Part shown: piece after piece, positions 35,837-47,779 of the stretch
How positions within the stretch are numbered: the first letter of the stretch is position 1
Layout: the number at the start of each line of letters is the position of its first letter
Assembly (NCBI GenBank): GCA_051453625.1
Contig: JBOZIK010000001.1
Coordinates: 151,669,342 to 151,733,341, forward strand
Origin: Welwitschia mirabilis
Taxonomy: Eukaryota; Gnetophyta; Gnetopsida; Welwitschiales
Length of the DNA: 64,000 bases
Direction: 5' to 3'
The notes under the pieces: generated by a model
The model's database searches: none
What the model saw: the letters and a program-made list of their open reading frames with translations, nothing else
Told to the model about the DNA's origin: nothing
Program-made: the position numbers and the translations under genes

Positions 35837-36910
35837 TGATGCACAAAAAAATTATGGTTATTTGATGGGGTTTTATGAGCAATTTTGCAAAACGTTTGCA
35901 TAGGTTTAGATGCAATTCTAAGGATTTTTAGAGAATCAATATGAGATCATAAAAATGTGTAATTCTTATCATGATTTGGGGTAATTAAGACATATCATGA
36001 TACTCAGGTCTATTGAGAAAGATTACCAATGAAAAATGCTAACTTATCCTAACTTAGATGAATAAATAAGATCATCGTCCTCTCTGTTGTCCCCATGACA
36101 AATAGAATAATGATACATTTAAATGTTAATATAGGCTATTGACACACTGCTGAGTCATCTTATGAGTGACCTTTTATAAATAGCTATCATGCCCTCTATT
36201 ATCTAAACGATGGATAGGACGACCATTATAAATAACTCTGATAGTCAACCTTTGACCATTTCATCCATTTCTCTTCTATAATGAAGTGAATTTTGGAGCA
36301 CCTTTAGTTGTTATTTTTTGTTATGTAATCATATAAATAAAATTCTCTTTGAATATCTTCTTTATTTTTTATGCACTAAAAATTCTCATGACAAGAGATT
36401 GAAGGGTGGAAGGTCTATCTTAAGAGTTGCAGAAAGAAGTTCTATTAGTGGACAACTGTGCATCTTCCATTGAGGATCGGCTATTTTTCAATCTAGATGT
36501 TTGATTTATTTTAATATGAAAACCCTATTTTTATTATTACATTTAGATTTGTCAGATGTTCTTTATGGTTTATATTGCCTTTGATCTAGTGACAATTTTA
36601 TTGGTGATATAGATCTTAAGAGTATCCTTTGTCAAGGCTGAAAGAAAGTAGTTTAGATTATTTCACATTGCATTTAGGTTTAGTTACATTTTCATTTGCA
36701 TTATGTATTTATTTTTTATATTGTTCTTTAAGTTTGGTTACCATTTTCTTATGAAAATCAATCCTTATTCTCTTGTAAGTATTCAATAAGATATGACATT
36801 TGATTTTACTCCCATTCATACTAGTGTGTTGTATTATAAGATATTTATTTTATTTTTAAATAACATAATATTTTTGAGTATAAATGCTTACACAAATACA
36901 CACCATAACA
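35837..36910 (+). repeat. 3' LTR of element B
   Basis: It starts TGATGCACAAAAAAATTATG and ends CACCATAACA, followed by CATAG (36911-36915), the target duplication. Confidence 0.85.
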
Positions 36911-36915
36911 CATAG

Positions 36916-37860
36916 CTTTAGATGAATATTACTGATGGAAAAGGCTAGATTCTCCTCACTTAGATAAATAAAAAATTTTGTCATCTAATATAATATTCCC
37001 ATGATAGGTAGGATGATGACATTACACATGCCACATTGGATGTTGATATGAAATGTAATTGGTACTGCTAAATCATGCTTTGTAAAAGGCTGTTATCTCC
37101 TATATCATTTGGATGATAACTAGGATAACCACTATAATGTTTAACCCATCGTCCCCTTAACATCCTTATGACTACTAGGATGACACTGTAACTAACAGTC
37201 GATATTTGTCCATTTTTTCTGTTTCTTTTCTATAATAAAGTGCATTTTGTTGCACCTTTTGCATGTCAGTTTTGCTTTGTAACCATATAAATAAGACCAT
37301 CCCTTTGACTCTACTCTTCATCTTTGATGCATTAGACATTCTTGTGATAGAAGATTAAAGGGTAGGAGATTTATCTTAAGAGCTACAAAAAGATGTTCCC
37401 TTGATGAAGGGCTATTCATCCTCCATTAAGACCTACTTGTTTTGTAACCCAGATGCTAGTTCCATTTTAGTACAAAATTCTATTTTCATTGTGGATTTAG
37501 TTGTGTTATATTTACCTTGTAATTTATGTTGTCCTTGATCAGGTAATAGTTTCATTGATGATATATGTCTTAATAATAGCCTTTATTAAGGCTTAAAAAA
37601 GTAGTTTTAGATTAATTTTACATTGCATTTAGATTTAGTTGCACTCACATTTGCATCACATCTTTATTTCTTGCATTGTTTTAAAGTTTGATAATCATAT
37701 TATTTTTAAAAATAAATTATCATTCTTCTTTCATAAGTCTTCAATGATTATCACATTGGGGTCACTTCCATTCATCCTAGAATATGCATTTTGCAATCTA
37801 TATATTTTAATTAATAAGATTTGGAGTAAGATATGAAGTTGTAAAATATGCATCATAACA
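36916..37860 (+). repeat. 3' LTR of A, remaining 945 bp
   Basis: It resumes A's LTR after B, starting CTTTAGATGAATATTACTGA, which matches 15036 onward of the 5' LTR. It ends ATGCATCATAACA at 37860. Confidence 0.85.
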
Positions 37861-39600
37861 AGTCCCTTGCTTGACATGTGGCTCATAAAATAATGAAGAT
37901 AAATGACATAATAATGAAGAAAAAATGTGGAAAAGGAAGCTCAATCATAGTTTTAGTGTACTATCATCCAGTCACATCATCCAAATGACAGCCATAGAAT
38001 GACTATCAAAAATCTTATATTTTCATTAGCCTAGTTGTCTAGATGACTGAGTAGACTATAGGACTTATAAAAATTTTACAAAAATAAAAATATTAGTAAA
38101 TAAGTAGGCTTACATATCAGCATGAAGGTATTAGAATTTATCAAAAAGTCCAAAAGATACAAAATGGCAAAGAACCATAAAAAATAAGAATAAGAAATAA
38201 GAAATACTCAAATAATTAAAAGATAGAGTGATGAAAATGTACTAAGTAGGATAAAGCATAATAAATAAAATTGAAAAAATGTGCCTAAACTAAAAAATAA
38301 TCATGAAATATATAGAACTCAAAGAGATTTAAAGAAACATCATGAAAATCTTAAAGAACATCCTCTAAGTATAAGAGAATATCATCTAGTCAATATACTA
38401 AAAGAAAGTCAACTTTCATAGATAAAATAATAAGAGTAAAATTAAAACTAATAAAAAGAAAAATACTAAAGGATAAGGTTCTAAAAATGATGATAAAAAA
38501 GTACAGAAATGACTTTGAAATACATCAAACAACCAAATAAAAATAGAATGACAATGGATAACTAAGAACATGAAAAAGATAGCATGCCTAGTCCAAATTG
38601 TAACCTAGAAAACCCCCTCAAGATACATCATAAAACCATCTAATTAAAGATGTATGATAAAATGTATTGGCTCTATAAAGTGCCACTTGGTAATATAGTG
38701 ATTGTAATGATATCAAAGATTAAGTACTTTAAATAATGAATAATAAGACCAAAATCTATTCTAAAATGAAATCACTTGATCACATTCCAAAACATACCTG
38801 AATTCTTAAAAGTGAAATGATCACATGAAGGTATTAAAAGTTTAGAAAATAAGTAATACCAATGATAGCATCAGGAATACTATTAATTCTATAGCCTTAA
38901 ATTTTAATTATTACTAACCACAATTAGAGACATAACAACCCATAAAGCATGGTCAACAGACCACCCAATGAAGTTTGCATAGCTACCAATACCTCAAAAT
39001 GTTCCTTTCAAAAACAATTATTTTGATATTATAGAAAATTATGGTAACCATGTATTTTATCTTAGATATAATAGATCATGATCATTATATTCTCTCTCTT
39101 ATTCTTTTTAAATAATTCCCACATAACCACACACTTAAAAATACAAAGGTGAAGAAGTAGATGAAAGATAGAAAGGAACATACCTAAACAACTAAAGACC
39201 TAATACCATTAAGAAAAGTATAAGAACTAAGGCATCTTTCTTCAAAATAAAGTTCATAGGCATGTGAATATCTTAAGATTGAGTGAATTTAATCTTAGCA
39301 CTATAAAATTCCCAAGTATGAATACTAGTCATAAAAACTTTATAAAGTAAACACAAATCCAAGATAAAGATAATCCAGTAATATCATAACATCCACCAAA
39401 GAAACTACCTAAGAGAGAATCCATATAATGGTAGGGAAAAAGTCCATTTAATCAAGGAGAGCCTTTAAGACAATTTCTTCTATCATGTTCAAGATTGCAT
39501 CGAAAGGCTTTTCATATATTTTTAACCTTTGCTCATTAACTTTATGAATCTTCCTAGTGTCTAAGTTGGAAATCTTAATGGATTCATTAGAATGTACTTT
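37861..39600 (-). other. 3' region of C right of the A insertion
   Basis: It matches 56270-57370 and 58200-59640 of element D but in a single copy (shared blocks such as AAGGTATTA...GTTTAGAAAATAAG at 38828). This shows that C continues across A. No frame is recognisable. Confidence 0.6.
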
Positions 39601-40746
39601 CTCTTTAAGATAAGGACTAACCATTTAAAGGTCAACTTATTGTGTATAAGATGTACTATATTTTGTGTAAAATAATAAGTTAACCAAACTTAAAGTTTTT
39701 ATAAATTAATTTTTTATCATGTTTAAATTTGTCTTTGCTTTATGAATGAGTTAATAATATATGTCATTTGTATGTTTTTCAATATAAGTAATTAACTTAT
39801 GCTAATCTATTTTTAAGATTTTTATAAAGGTCTATAATATTACATTGATAAGAAGAACAATTAAATTTATAATGCACATCAATTAGTAAGATACAAAGTT
39901 TTCCATATACATGTTTATAAGGTGAAAAATTGTATGAATTACACCAAGTAGCACAGTAAGCCCAAAGAACATCATTAAGCTTAGAATTTCAAGATTTTTT
40001 ATTTATAAAGATAATTTTTTAAAGCATTTTATTTATTTCTATATTTACATTTTTATATTGACCATTGATTTATGGATGATAAGTATAATCTAATTTATAT
40101 TTAATTCTAATGGATAAAAGAAATCTCCTAAAAAGAAAATTTATAAAATGAATTTCTTGATCAGTAATGATAATTCTAGGAATACTAAAACATTAAAAAA
40201 ATATAAGTTCTAATAAAATTTTAAATAGTTTGAACATCATTTGTAAAATTATAAATAGCTTTAATATATTTAGTAATATAATCAATAGTTACTAAAATGT
40301 AATTCTTATCATTAGAAGATGGTTTGATAGGGTATATAAAATTAATTCCCCAATAATCAAAAGGTTCACATTCAAGAATAAGTTTAAGGAATATGTTATA
40401 AGAATTAATAAGGCTACCATAACATTGACAAGCATCAAACCTTCTACTAAAATTAAAAGAATTCTAAAACGACTAGGTCAATAAAAACCAGAGTACAGAA
40501 TTTTCAATGTTGTTTTTTGTCCACTCAAATAACCTTTATAAATACTACCATGACAAAGATGAAGGATGTATAATTTTTCCCATTTAGATACACATTTTCT
40601 CATGATTCAATCTTTGTATTTATAGTGAAGATATGACTCTATTCATTCATAATCACTTATTCTATGAAGAAAAAAATATTTTTTTAATTATAACTCCAGT
40701 GTTGTGATCTTTTTATGATAACAAGATAATTAACAATGTTAGCATA
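39601..40746 (-). pseudogene. Integrase remnant of C
   Basis: Minus strand. After the RNase H end comes HPHP and a broken H-C-x-x-C zinc region. The core reads CEPFDYWGINFIYPIKPSSN, then DKNYILVTIDYITKYIKAI, which follows the Athila/Tat pattern F-D-V-W-G-I-D-F-M-G-P-F...Y-I-L-V-A-V-D-Y-V-S-K-W-V-E-A. The catalytic Asp of G-I-D-F is Asn. Integrase would insert the cDNA; this copy is inactive. The end near 39600 is estimated from D. Confidence 0.8.
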
Positions 40747-42130
40747 CTAAGGATGAGGATGAGTAAAAGATATAACAAAAATCTGTTCATCTAGAAAAGA
40801 ATCATTAATCATAAGATTATTAAGAGAAGAAGAAAGATGTGATAAATGATATGCTATACTATTATATTTCCTTACTTTATCAATGATGATAAGATTAAAT
40901 TTTTGCACAAGGAGGATCCATCTAAGGAGTCTAACACTAGAATCATTCTTAACCATAAGCTATCTAATAGTTGCATAGTGGGTAGAAACATTTATATTAA
41001 ATTATAAAAGATAGTGTCTAAGATTATCGAGATAAAAGATTATGGCTAACATTTATTCCTTGGTAGTAGTATAATTTGATTAACCTTTAGATAAAGTTTT
41101 TCTATGATAAGATATAACTTTAAAATGATTTTACTACTTTTATCTAAGCACCATCCATCATAATATTAATAGTATTACACATTAATTCAAAATCTTTATT
41201 CGAATTAGATTCTATTACAATAAATGCAGAAGATATTTTATCTTTAAATATTTTAAAAATAAGGAGACAAGATGCATTCAATTTAAATCTAGCTTTTTTT
41301 TCAAGTAACAAGTGAAGAGGTTTAAAAATTTTAGCATAATCCTAAATAAAATAATGATAAAAACTATAATAACCAAGGAAATATCAAAGCTGTTTTATAT
41401 TAATTTGATATTTATTTTTTTAATGATAATTACTTTTTAGGGTTTATAATAATTCTTTTATTAGAAATTTAATGATCTAACATAAATCCATTATCAACTA
41501 GAAAGAAATTCTTTTTTTAACTCAAATTTAAGCCACTCTCAATTCATCTATTAAAGAGATTCTCTAACATTTCTAATATTTATTTAAAGTTTTCATCAAA
41601 GATTGAGAAGTCATCCATAAAAAATTTAATTGAATCCTATAACATGTTAGAAATGATGCCCATCATTACACATTAAAAAGTCTTGGAGGAATTACAAAAT
41701 TCAAAATGCATGTGTGTAAAGGAAAATGTTTTAAAAGGTAAAGTGAAAGTTGTTTTTGTTTAATCATCACTAACTATACAAGATTGATTATAATAACTAT
41801 ACCCATTTACAAAGCAATAAAAGGCATTTTCTTAGATTTCATGAAATATAGTTAAGAAAAGGTAAAGAACAATATTCTTTCTTTATTACCTCATTTAGCT
41901 TCTGAAATTAATACACATTCTCCACTTTCCATTCTTTTTAGTTACTACCATCAAAAGACTAATCCATTCACTATCATATATGGTATAAATAATTCTAGGA
42001 CCCATTAATTTAATGAATTCATTTTTCATGACTTATTTAAGGACTTGATTTAGTCTACATTGGGATTACTTAATATATTTTACATTATCCTTAAGATAGA
42101 CTTTATGTTGAACAATGAAAGTAGGAAAGG
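40747..42130 (-). pseudogene. Reverse transcriptase and RNase H of C
   Basis: Minus strand. The RT start has SQCRLNQVLK, EFIKLMGPRIIYTIYDSEWI, then MVVTKKNGKWRMCINFRS, matching the Athila/Tat signature I-I-Y-P-I-S-D-S-E-W-V-S-P. The active-site segment FMDDFSIFDENF is intact at about 41587-41622, with both aspartates present (FMDDF codons 41608-41622). The RNase H end is an open stretch at 40747-40956: NDSSVRLLRWILLVQKFNLI, then YHLSHLSSSL and FLDEQIFVISFTHP, the L-I-R-W-x-L-L-L-Q-E-F...A-D-H-L-S motif. Scattered stops still inactivate it. Confidence 0.88.
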
Positions 42131-42924
42131 TTGTTAAATCTTCGTGGCTCTAAGTAAATGCATTAATCTTTAAATTTAAAAGTTAGATCATAATTTATTC
42201 TTATTAAGAGAAAATATTCTTATTTAGTATCAATGGTTTATTCTAATTATCATACAGAAAGATATATTTCAGTCTACTAGGTAAAGGTTTTAGATTTTAA
42301 TTTAAATTTTTAGTTTCTGTATCAAAGTTGATTATTGTCTTTGATCATTACCTAACAAACAAGAGGGATGACCTTTCCAAAATATTAGTTGTTTTATATG
42401 TTGGAATTCCCCATAGATTATAGTTTTAGTTTCAATTTTGATTAAAATAGTTAATTCCTAAATTCTCATAGTCAAGTTCATCATTATTAAAATATTTTAA
42501 ATTTTCTAGTTTAAGAGGATCATTATACAATATAGGCTTATGAAGCATTAATCATCTCTCTTTAAGTATATGATGATGTAAAAATAATGTTGACCTAATT
42601 TTTTCCTCTACATTTCACTCATCACTTAGGCCTTTTTTAGTGGCATTAAAAACTCTAATGATAAGCTTTTTATTTTTTAAGTGTCACTTCATCATTTCAT
42701 TTCTTGTATTAATAATACAATGGGTTATTGCATAAAATGCTTTACCCTTAATTAGTGGGCAACCTCCATTATGCTAAACTTCAATCACAACCACATCTCT
42801 TAAATAGAATAGTTTCTTAGTTTGAATTATCAAATATTTTATTATTCTTAAGGGTTTCTTCACTGATGTATCTGCTAATTCTAAGATGATACATTTAGAT
42901 TTAATTCTACTTTCTAATTCAAGT

Positions 42925-42934
42925 NNNNNNNNNN
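42925..42934. other. Ten-base N gap in C's protease region
   Basis: Short unresolved gap beside the protease; the relatives show no large missing segment here. Confidence 0.95.
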
Positions 42935-43440
42935 TTGTTAACAAATGTGTAAAAGAATAACTTTATCACTCACTCCTATATCAATTAAGTATTTCTTGAT
43001 TCTTTTATTTCCTTCTCATGTAATACTAATTATTGCTATACTAGAATCCTTAAATTTTGAACATTTTTGCAAAACTAAGTTGGTTATAAATTGGGCTAGG
43101 AAGACTTTGCTAGGACTGATTCATTGTTATTTCCTCCTATTTAGGTCTTTCCATAACTTAAAATATTTAGGATTTTCTTACAAGAGTTTTCAAAATGGTA
43201 ACTTTATCCTTACATCTTGTATTAAGGATTTAAGATAATTATCTAAGGTAGGATTAATATTTAATCTATCAAGCTAAGGGGTACTAGATTTCTCTCCTTT
43301 ATCTTGAAAAGAGTTTTTTTTTGTTAAATATATTACTTAAAGGAGAAGGAAAGGTATGATTTTCTGAGATTTCAATATCCTCTCCTTCTTCGTCTTCATC
43401 TTTATTATCATTTTAAAAGTTGAAGCCTTATGAATAATAG
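42935..43440 (-). pseudogene. Protease remnant of C
   Basis: Minus strand. RIKKYLIDIGVSDKVILLHI contains the catalytic D-I-G with Asp intact (codon 42980-42982) and Gly intact (42974-42976), unlike copies A and B. Before it, the acidic linker is encoded around 43380-43400. The opposite strand is open for 97 codons (42945-43238), which I take as a shadow. Confidence 0.8.
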
Positions 43441-44880
43441 GTATTATTTATTTTTCACTTCTTATTACAAAATTATAATCTTCTCTTACTTTATTATAGT
43501 TTGGTAAAGGTTGTATTGTAAGTGATTTATGTGGTATTTAATTTACAGACATAGTTTGTTAAAGAACATTTGCTAGATTTTCAATTTTTAAATTTGTCTT
43601 TTCTTCAGATTTTCTTAGTTTATTAATGAAATTTCTAAGTGGATCATTTTGATTTTTAGAATTTGATGTATTTATTTTACAATTTGAGCTACTTGGTTGG
43701 AAGTAAGAGTTATTTGTTTAAATTTTTGCATTCTTAAATCTATTTCTAAATGGTTAGAAATTTCAATGTTTTGTTTAAAAGTTATTGAATCTATTCTAAA
43801 AAGTCTGAGACTTAGTTTGTCCATTCATTCAAGGTTGAAATTGATTTTTATTTTGATTTTAATTTCTAAAGTTTAAAGACTTTTGGTCGAAAGCATACAC
43901 TTCTTCATAAATTTTCTCTTTATAAGTTGGTAATAAAGGACACTCTTTAGTCACATGATATTTATCTTCACATAGATCACAAGTTGGAACCACATTATTT
44001 GTAATTGTCACTTTTGCATCTAAAATCATTTGAGTGAATTTTTTAATGTTATTGTAAAATACTTAATTATGTTAGTTGGTCCTTTTTCTATTCTTTTTTA
44101 TTTTCTTTCTTATTTCACATGTTTAAGATCTTTTATGTTCTGGCCTATAGTACAATTTTCTATAGATGTTGGTTTAGGCCATATTTAACTTACTTCTACT
44201 AGTTCTTCTAACAACTTACATGTATTTTATATTGTAATATTCATTAAATTTCCATCACATGAAAAATTTACAAGTTTTTTAGTTTGGCTATTTAGTCCAA
44301 TATAGAAATAGTCTATTAATTCTTCTTGAGTAAATGCATCAATGGAATTAAAATGAATTGCAACAAAAAATCATTCATAAGTAGTGCCACAATTTTTATT
44401 AAATTATTGTTTAAAATTTATTACTTGTTTCTTTTTCTTATTGTTGTTTTGCAAATAAATCTTTTTATAAAGGCTTCTTGAACTTAGTTCCATGTTTTAA
44501 AACTTTTATGATGAATAGCTCTTAGCCATACTTTGCTTTTACTTTTAATGTAATGGGAAAGATAATCATATAAGTATGATAATTAATATATTTTTTAATA
44601 TTTCCTAAAGTAATCACTAATTGTTCAATGTTGGTTATATGTTGAATAAGATCTTCATCATTTTCTCTATTAATAATATGATATGTGTTTTGATTTCGTA
44701 ACTCAACATCGTACTAAGAAGAAGGTCAAAAGGATTTTGGATTTTATGATTTTTATTTGCAATGAGGTCTTTAAGAGTAACATTAGAAATTGAATTTACA
44801 AGGGTAATAGAGGTTTCTATCATGATAGAGGGATTAGATAAAAATAGTTGTTTTTGTTTTTTCATAGAATTTAACATTAT
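43441..44880 (-). pseudogene. Gag remnant and linker of C
   Basis: Minus strand. The N-terminus is open for 80 codons (44635-44877): MLNSMKKQKQLFLSNPS, then TLKDLIANKNHKIQNPFDLL L, the same start as gag of A and B. The zinc knuckle CDLCEDKYHVTKEC at 43940-43981 is a complete CX2CX4HX4C and the only intact one in the window, followed by PLLPTYK. The Asn/Gln/Phe-rich linker runs to about 43450. Stops and shifts break the rest. Confidence 0.82.
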
Positions 44881-45532
44881 AATAAAACTATTTGTTTTTC
44901 AACTTTATTTTAAAAAATTTTTTTTGAAAAAATCAAATTCAAAAATAATAAATGAAGAAAAATGTTCTTGCTTAATTCTTGGAATGTTTTACATATATAG
45001 GATGTATGTATTTGAATTTAGTTTGTAGTCAATTGAAACTTCTTGGATGTTTTCTTAAATTAATAGCCACTCTCTCTAATACTTTGTATTTTTATTGGAG
45101 TTTACCATGTTCCAACATGTTCAGTTCTATTTCTATTAGTGTCTTCTTAGTCGTTGTCTAAACAATGTACTTAGACGAGATAAGACATAAAAAATCCCAA
45201 AAATAAAAAAACATAAAAAATAGAATCATGAAATAACACAAAATAAAAATTGATAGTCATCCTCTAAGTTGTATGAATAGTAGAGGAGATGAAAAAAAAA
45301 ACCCCAGTTCTTATGAAAATGAAAAAACCTAGTTTCTGTGGCCATCTTCAACACATGTTGTATACTTACCATGGGATATCAAATAATGTAATTTTTGAAA
45401 TGAAAATCAAAAATGTAAAAACAAAATATGGTACTACTATAAAGATACAATGCTACTACAAAAAAATACCAAAACCAAAATCCAAACTACTTATCTAAGA
45501 AACAACAATTCTGAAACTTTAAGAAATCTTTT
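44881..45532 (-). other. Untranslated leader of C
   Basis: Region between gag start and primer site on the minus strand. Two or three open stretches on the plus strand here have no family resemblance. Confidence 0.5.
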
Positions 45533-45547
45533 TGATCAATGGTATTA
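45533..45547 (-). other. Primer-binding site of C
   Basis: Minus strand TAATACCATTGATCA equals TGGTGCCGTTG... after G-to-A changes. It is separated from the LTR by 3 bp, as in B. Confidence 0.6.
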
Positions 45548-45550
45548 AGA

Positions 45551-46762
45551 TGCTATGGTCTATATTTATACAACATTATATCCTTAGTCAAATCCTGTTA
45601 ATCATAAATATATGCACAAACATAACATACTAATATAGATGAGATTAGACCTGAATGTTGTAATTCCATCAAAGGCATAGGCAAAAAGAAAGAGAATTAA
45701 GTTCAAATAAAGTATTAACATACTTTCATAATAAAACAAAATAATAATGTAAAGTAAACCATGAAAAGAAAATAAGATTATGCAAATGAAATGAAAAGCT
45801 AATCTAAATGCAACATTTGTTTGATTACCGAATTAACCTTTCATAGAGTCAGCCTTGTATAATCTACATCAATCAAGAAAATTATTGTTAAATAAAATCA
45901 ATCTAAGCTATCATATGTGTTAAATAGAATATAAAAACAATGTAAATAAATATAGGAAATGAAATGAAATGCATCTAAACTACTAATATCAATCTGAAGA
46001 AACGTTCCCTTATGATCTATATCATAGACGAAGTTGTCACAGAATCATAAGCAATATAAACCATGAGTAAGATATACATAATAAAAGATATGAAAATAAA
46101 AATAGAGTTTTGATTATATTTAAACCAACATCCATGTTACATAGCAGTAACACCTCAATAAAGAATACACAATTCAACATCAAGGAACACATCTCTTTTG
46201 AACTACAGGGATGGATCTCCTACCCTTTGATCTCTTATCATAAGAATTATTAGTGCTAAATAAGATAAAATTAGAGTTAAGGGAGAACAAGGTATTTATT
46301 ACAGACAAAAACTCTAAAAATAGCAAACACTAATAAACACAGTAAATCTTAACTACCACAAAAGACGATGTATGAAACATGGCAAAAGTTTGATAAATAT
46401 TTGTAAATATTTATATTTAGGTGTCTTCCTACTAGTTGTCTGAACGTCATAGAAGATAATATCACATCATATAGAATATACATTACTTACTAAATTAGTC
46501 TAATAAGCATTCTAGTTATATAAGTTGTCATTTATATGGTTGTATAGATGGTAAGGTTGACAATGAGCCTTCTAAATGTGTTTCTCATATAGGAAGTATT
46601 ACAAATTTTTCTTAAATGTTATTAAATATAATGAAGATTGTATGTTTTCATGATATTTTTCTTAGCTTTCTATTATCATTGAAACTTGGCATAAGTCTAT
46701 CTAATGTCTTATAAAACTACTCAAAATACCCTATGAAATACACATTATTTGGTAGCACAATA
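45551..46762 (-). repeat. 5' LTR of C (minus strand)
   Basis: Reverse strand start TATTGTGCTACC at 46762 and end CATAGCA at 45551. It pairs with 11338-12451 and, in opposite orientation, with 10180-11337. It abuts the G reverse transcriptase at 46763 exactly. Confidence 0.82.
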
Positions 46763-46767
46763 ATGTC
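46763..46767 (+). repeat. Right target-site duplication of the C compound (ATGTC)
   Basis: Pairs with ATACC at 10175-10179; inferred ancestor ATGCC. Confidence 0.75.
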
Positions 46768-47260
46768 ATTTGATTTAACTAATACCCATGCATTATTTAT
46801 GAGTATTATGATTTACATCTTTTAATCACATCTTTATTTCTTTATAATAGTATTTATTAATGATATTCTCATATATTTTAAAAATTATAAAGGTTATAAG
46901 AAATGCTTAAGAATAATATTAAAAATTTTATAGAATTACTAATTATATACAAATCAATTTCTAGATTAAGTAACATCTAAGGAAGGTATATCAATGGATC
47001 AAGATAAAGTTAGAGTACTCATAAAATAACCAATAGATACAAATATTATTAAGGTTATAAGCTTTTTTAATCTTACCAATTATTATAATTAATTCATAAT
47101 CAACTTCTCTAAAATAACTTCTTTATTAACAAGTCTTTTAAAGAAAAATAGGAACTTCTAATGGATAGAAAAATGTTATAAGTTATTTAATCATCTTAAA
47201 TAATGCTTAATTAGTGCTTCAGCCTTAATAATGTTAAATTATTTAAAGATCGTTTTAGTT
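46763..47260 (+). pseudogene. Reverse transcriptase of G, C-terminal half
   Basis: It resumes exactly at the motif broken at 10179: MSFDLTNTHALFM (canonical M-P-F-G-L-T-N-A-P-A-T-F-M), then IVFINDILIYF with the catalytic pair as Asn-Asp (46859-46864; canonical Asp-Asp), KNYKGYKKCLRIILKIL, and SKEGISMDQDKVRVL. It was one gene with 9661-10179 before C inserted. Confidence 0.9.
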
Positions 47261-47560
47261 TATACCAATGCATACTAAAAAGGATTTAAAGAAATTCGTA
47301 AATAAGATAAAGAACTTATATCTTAATAATCAAAACAACTTAAATATCTTGAGATAAATTATCTTATTTATGATCTTGAACTACTTGCAATATTTTTTTC
47401 TTTAGAATTATGGTAGTATTATCTATATGGTGTAAAATTCCAAATTTGAATAGATCATAAGAGTTTAAAATATTTTAACCCTTAGGTGAAAAAGATGAAT
47501 GAAATTTTTATGTGATTTTCATCTAGAGGTTTTATACCATAAAGGAAAGGGAAATAAGGT
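47261..47560 (+). pseudogene. RNase H remnant of G
   Basis: VYTNAY, stop, KGFKEIRK matches Y-T-D-A-S-x-K-G. It continues SKQLKYLEINYLIYDLELLA, then IFFSLELW and YYLYGVKFQI, IDHKSLKYF. This is the family order S-R-Q-L-K-x-H-E-x-N-Y-P-x-H-D-L-E-L-A...W-R-H-Y-L-Y-G...T-D-H-K-S-L-K-Y. The first catalytic Asp is Asn. RNase H would degrade the RNA strand. Confidence 0.85.
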
Positions 47561-47779
47561 CATAAATACCCTTAGTATATGATATTATCTTAGAGTAATT
47601 ATGAAAATTAAAAGATAAATTCCTATCATTTTTATTATAAGAATGAAAAAAAGGACGAGAACTGTTAAAAATTAAAGAATCAATTAGAAAATCTATAGAT
47701 TTAGAGAATTTTAGTATTGATTCAGATGGTATTATCACATTTAAGGGCAAATTTTTTCTTCTTAATGTAGATAAAATTA

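Larger units (their letters stand above)
21603..36910 (+). mobile_element. Element B: non-autonomous gag-protease Ty3/gypsy nested in A's 3' LTR, hosts K
   Basis: 5' LTR 21603-22996; primer site 23000; gag from 23655; protease to 25763; N gap; post-protease piece; 3' region split by K; 3' LTR 35837-36910. It is flanked by perfect CATAG duplications (21598-21602 and 36911-36915), and removal restores A's LTR (CACATAG-CTTTAG against CACATAG-CTTTGG in the 5' copy). Like A it has no RT or integrase. Net length without K is about 8.1 kb. Confidence 0.9.
14863..37860 (+). mobile_element. Element A: non-autonomous gag-protease Ty3/gypsy (Tat-like), hosts B
   Basis: 5' LTR 14863-15962; primer site near 15960; gag from 16608; protease to 18598; N gap; short post-protease piece; 3' region; 3' LTR starting at 21441, interrupted after 162 bp by B and resuming at 36916 to 37860. 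The rejoined 3' LTR is about 1107 bp, matching the roughly 1100 bp of the 5' LTR. RT, RNase H and integrase are absent: only 2.3 kb, apart from the gap, separate protease from the 3' LTR. The flanks GGGCC (14858-14862) and AGTCC (37861-37865) agree at three of five positions and may be a decayed TSD. Confidence 0.85.
10180..46762 (-). mobile_element. Element C: Athila/Tat-type Ty3/gypsy, minus strand, with an extra inverted LTR
   Basis: Read on the minus strand: 5' LTR 46762-45551, primer site 45547-45533, gag from 44877, protease, RT, RNase H, integrase to about 39600, a long 3' region with an accessory frame, polypurine tract 12470-12452, and 3' LTR 12451 to about 11338. An additional plus-orientation LTR (10180 to about 11337) is attached tail-to-tail. 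Element A (14863-37860) interrupts the 3' region; the uninterrupted relative D shows the two flanks are contiguous. Net length without A is about 13.6 kb. The whole unit sits in G's RT with TSD ATACC/ATGTC. Confidence 0.82.

Noticed and set aside
42945-43238. 97-codon plus-strand frame as an independent gene
   Set aside because: It is the antisense of C's protease; the minus strand carries the D-I-G motif. Kept only as a low-interest finding on shared antisense frames.
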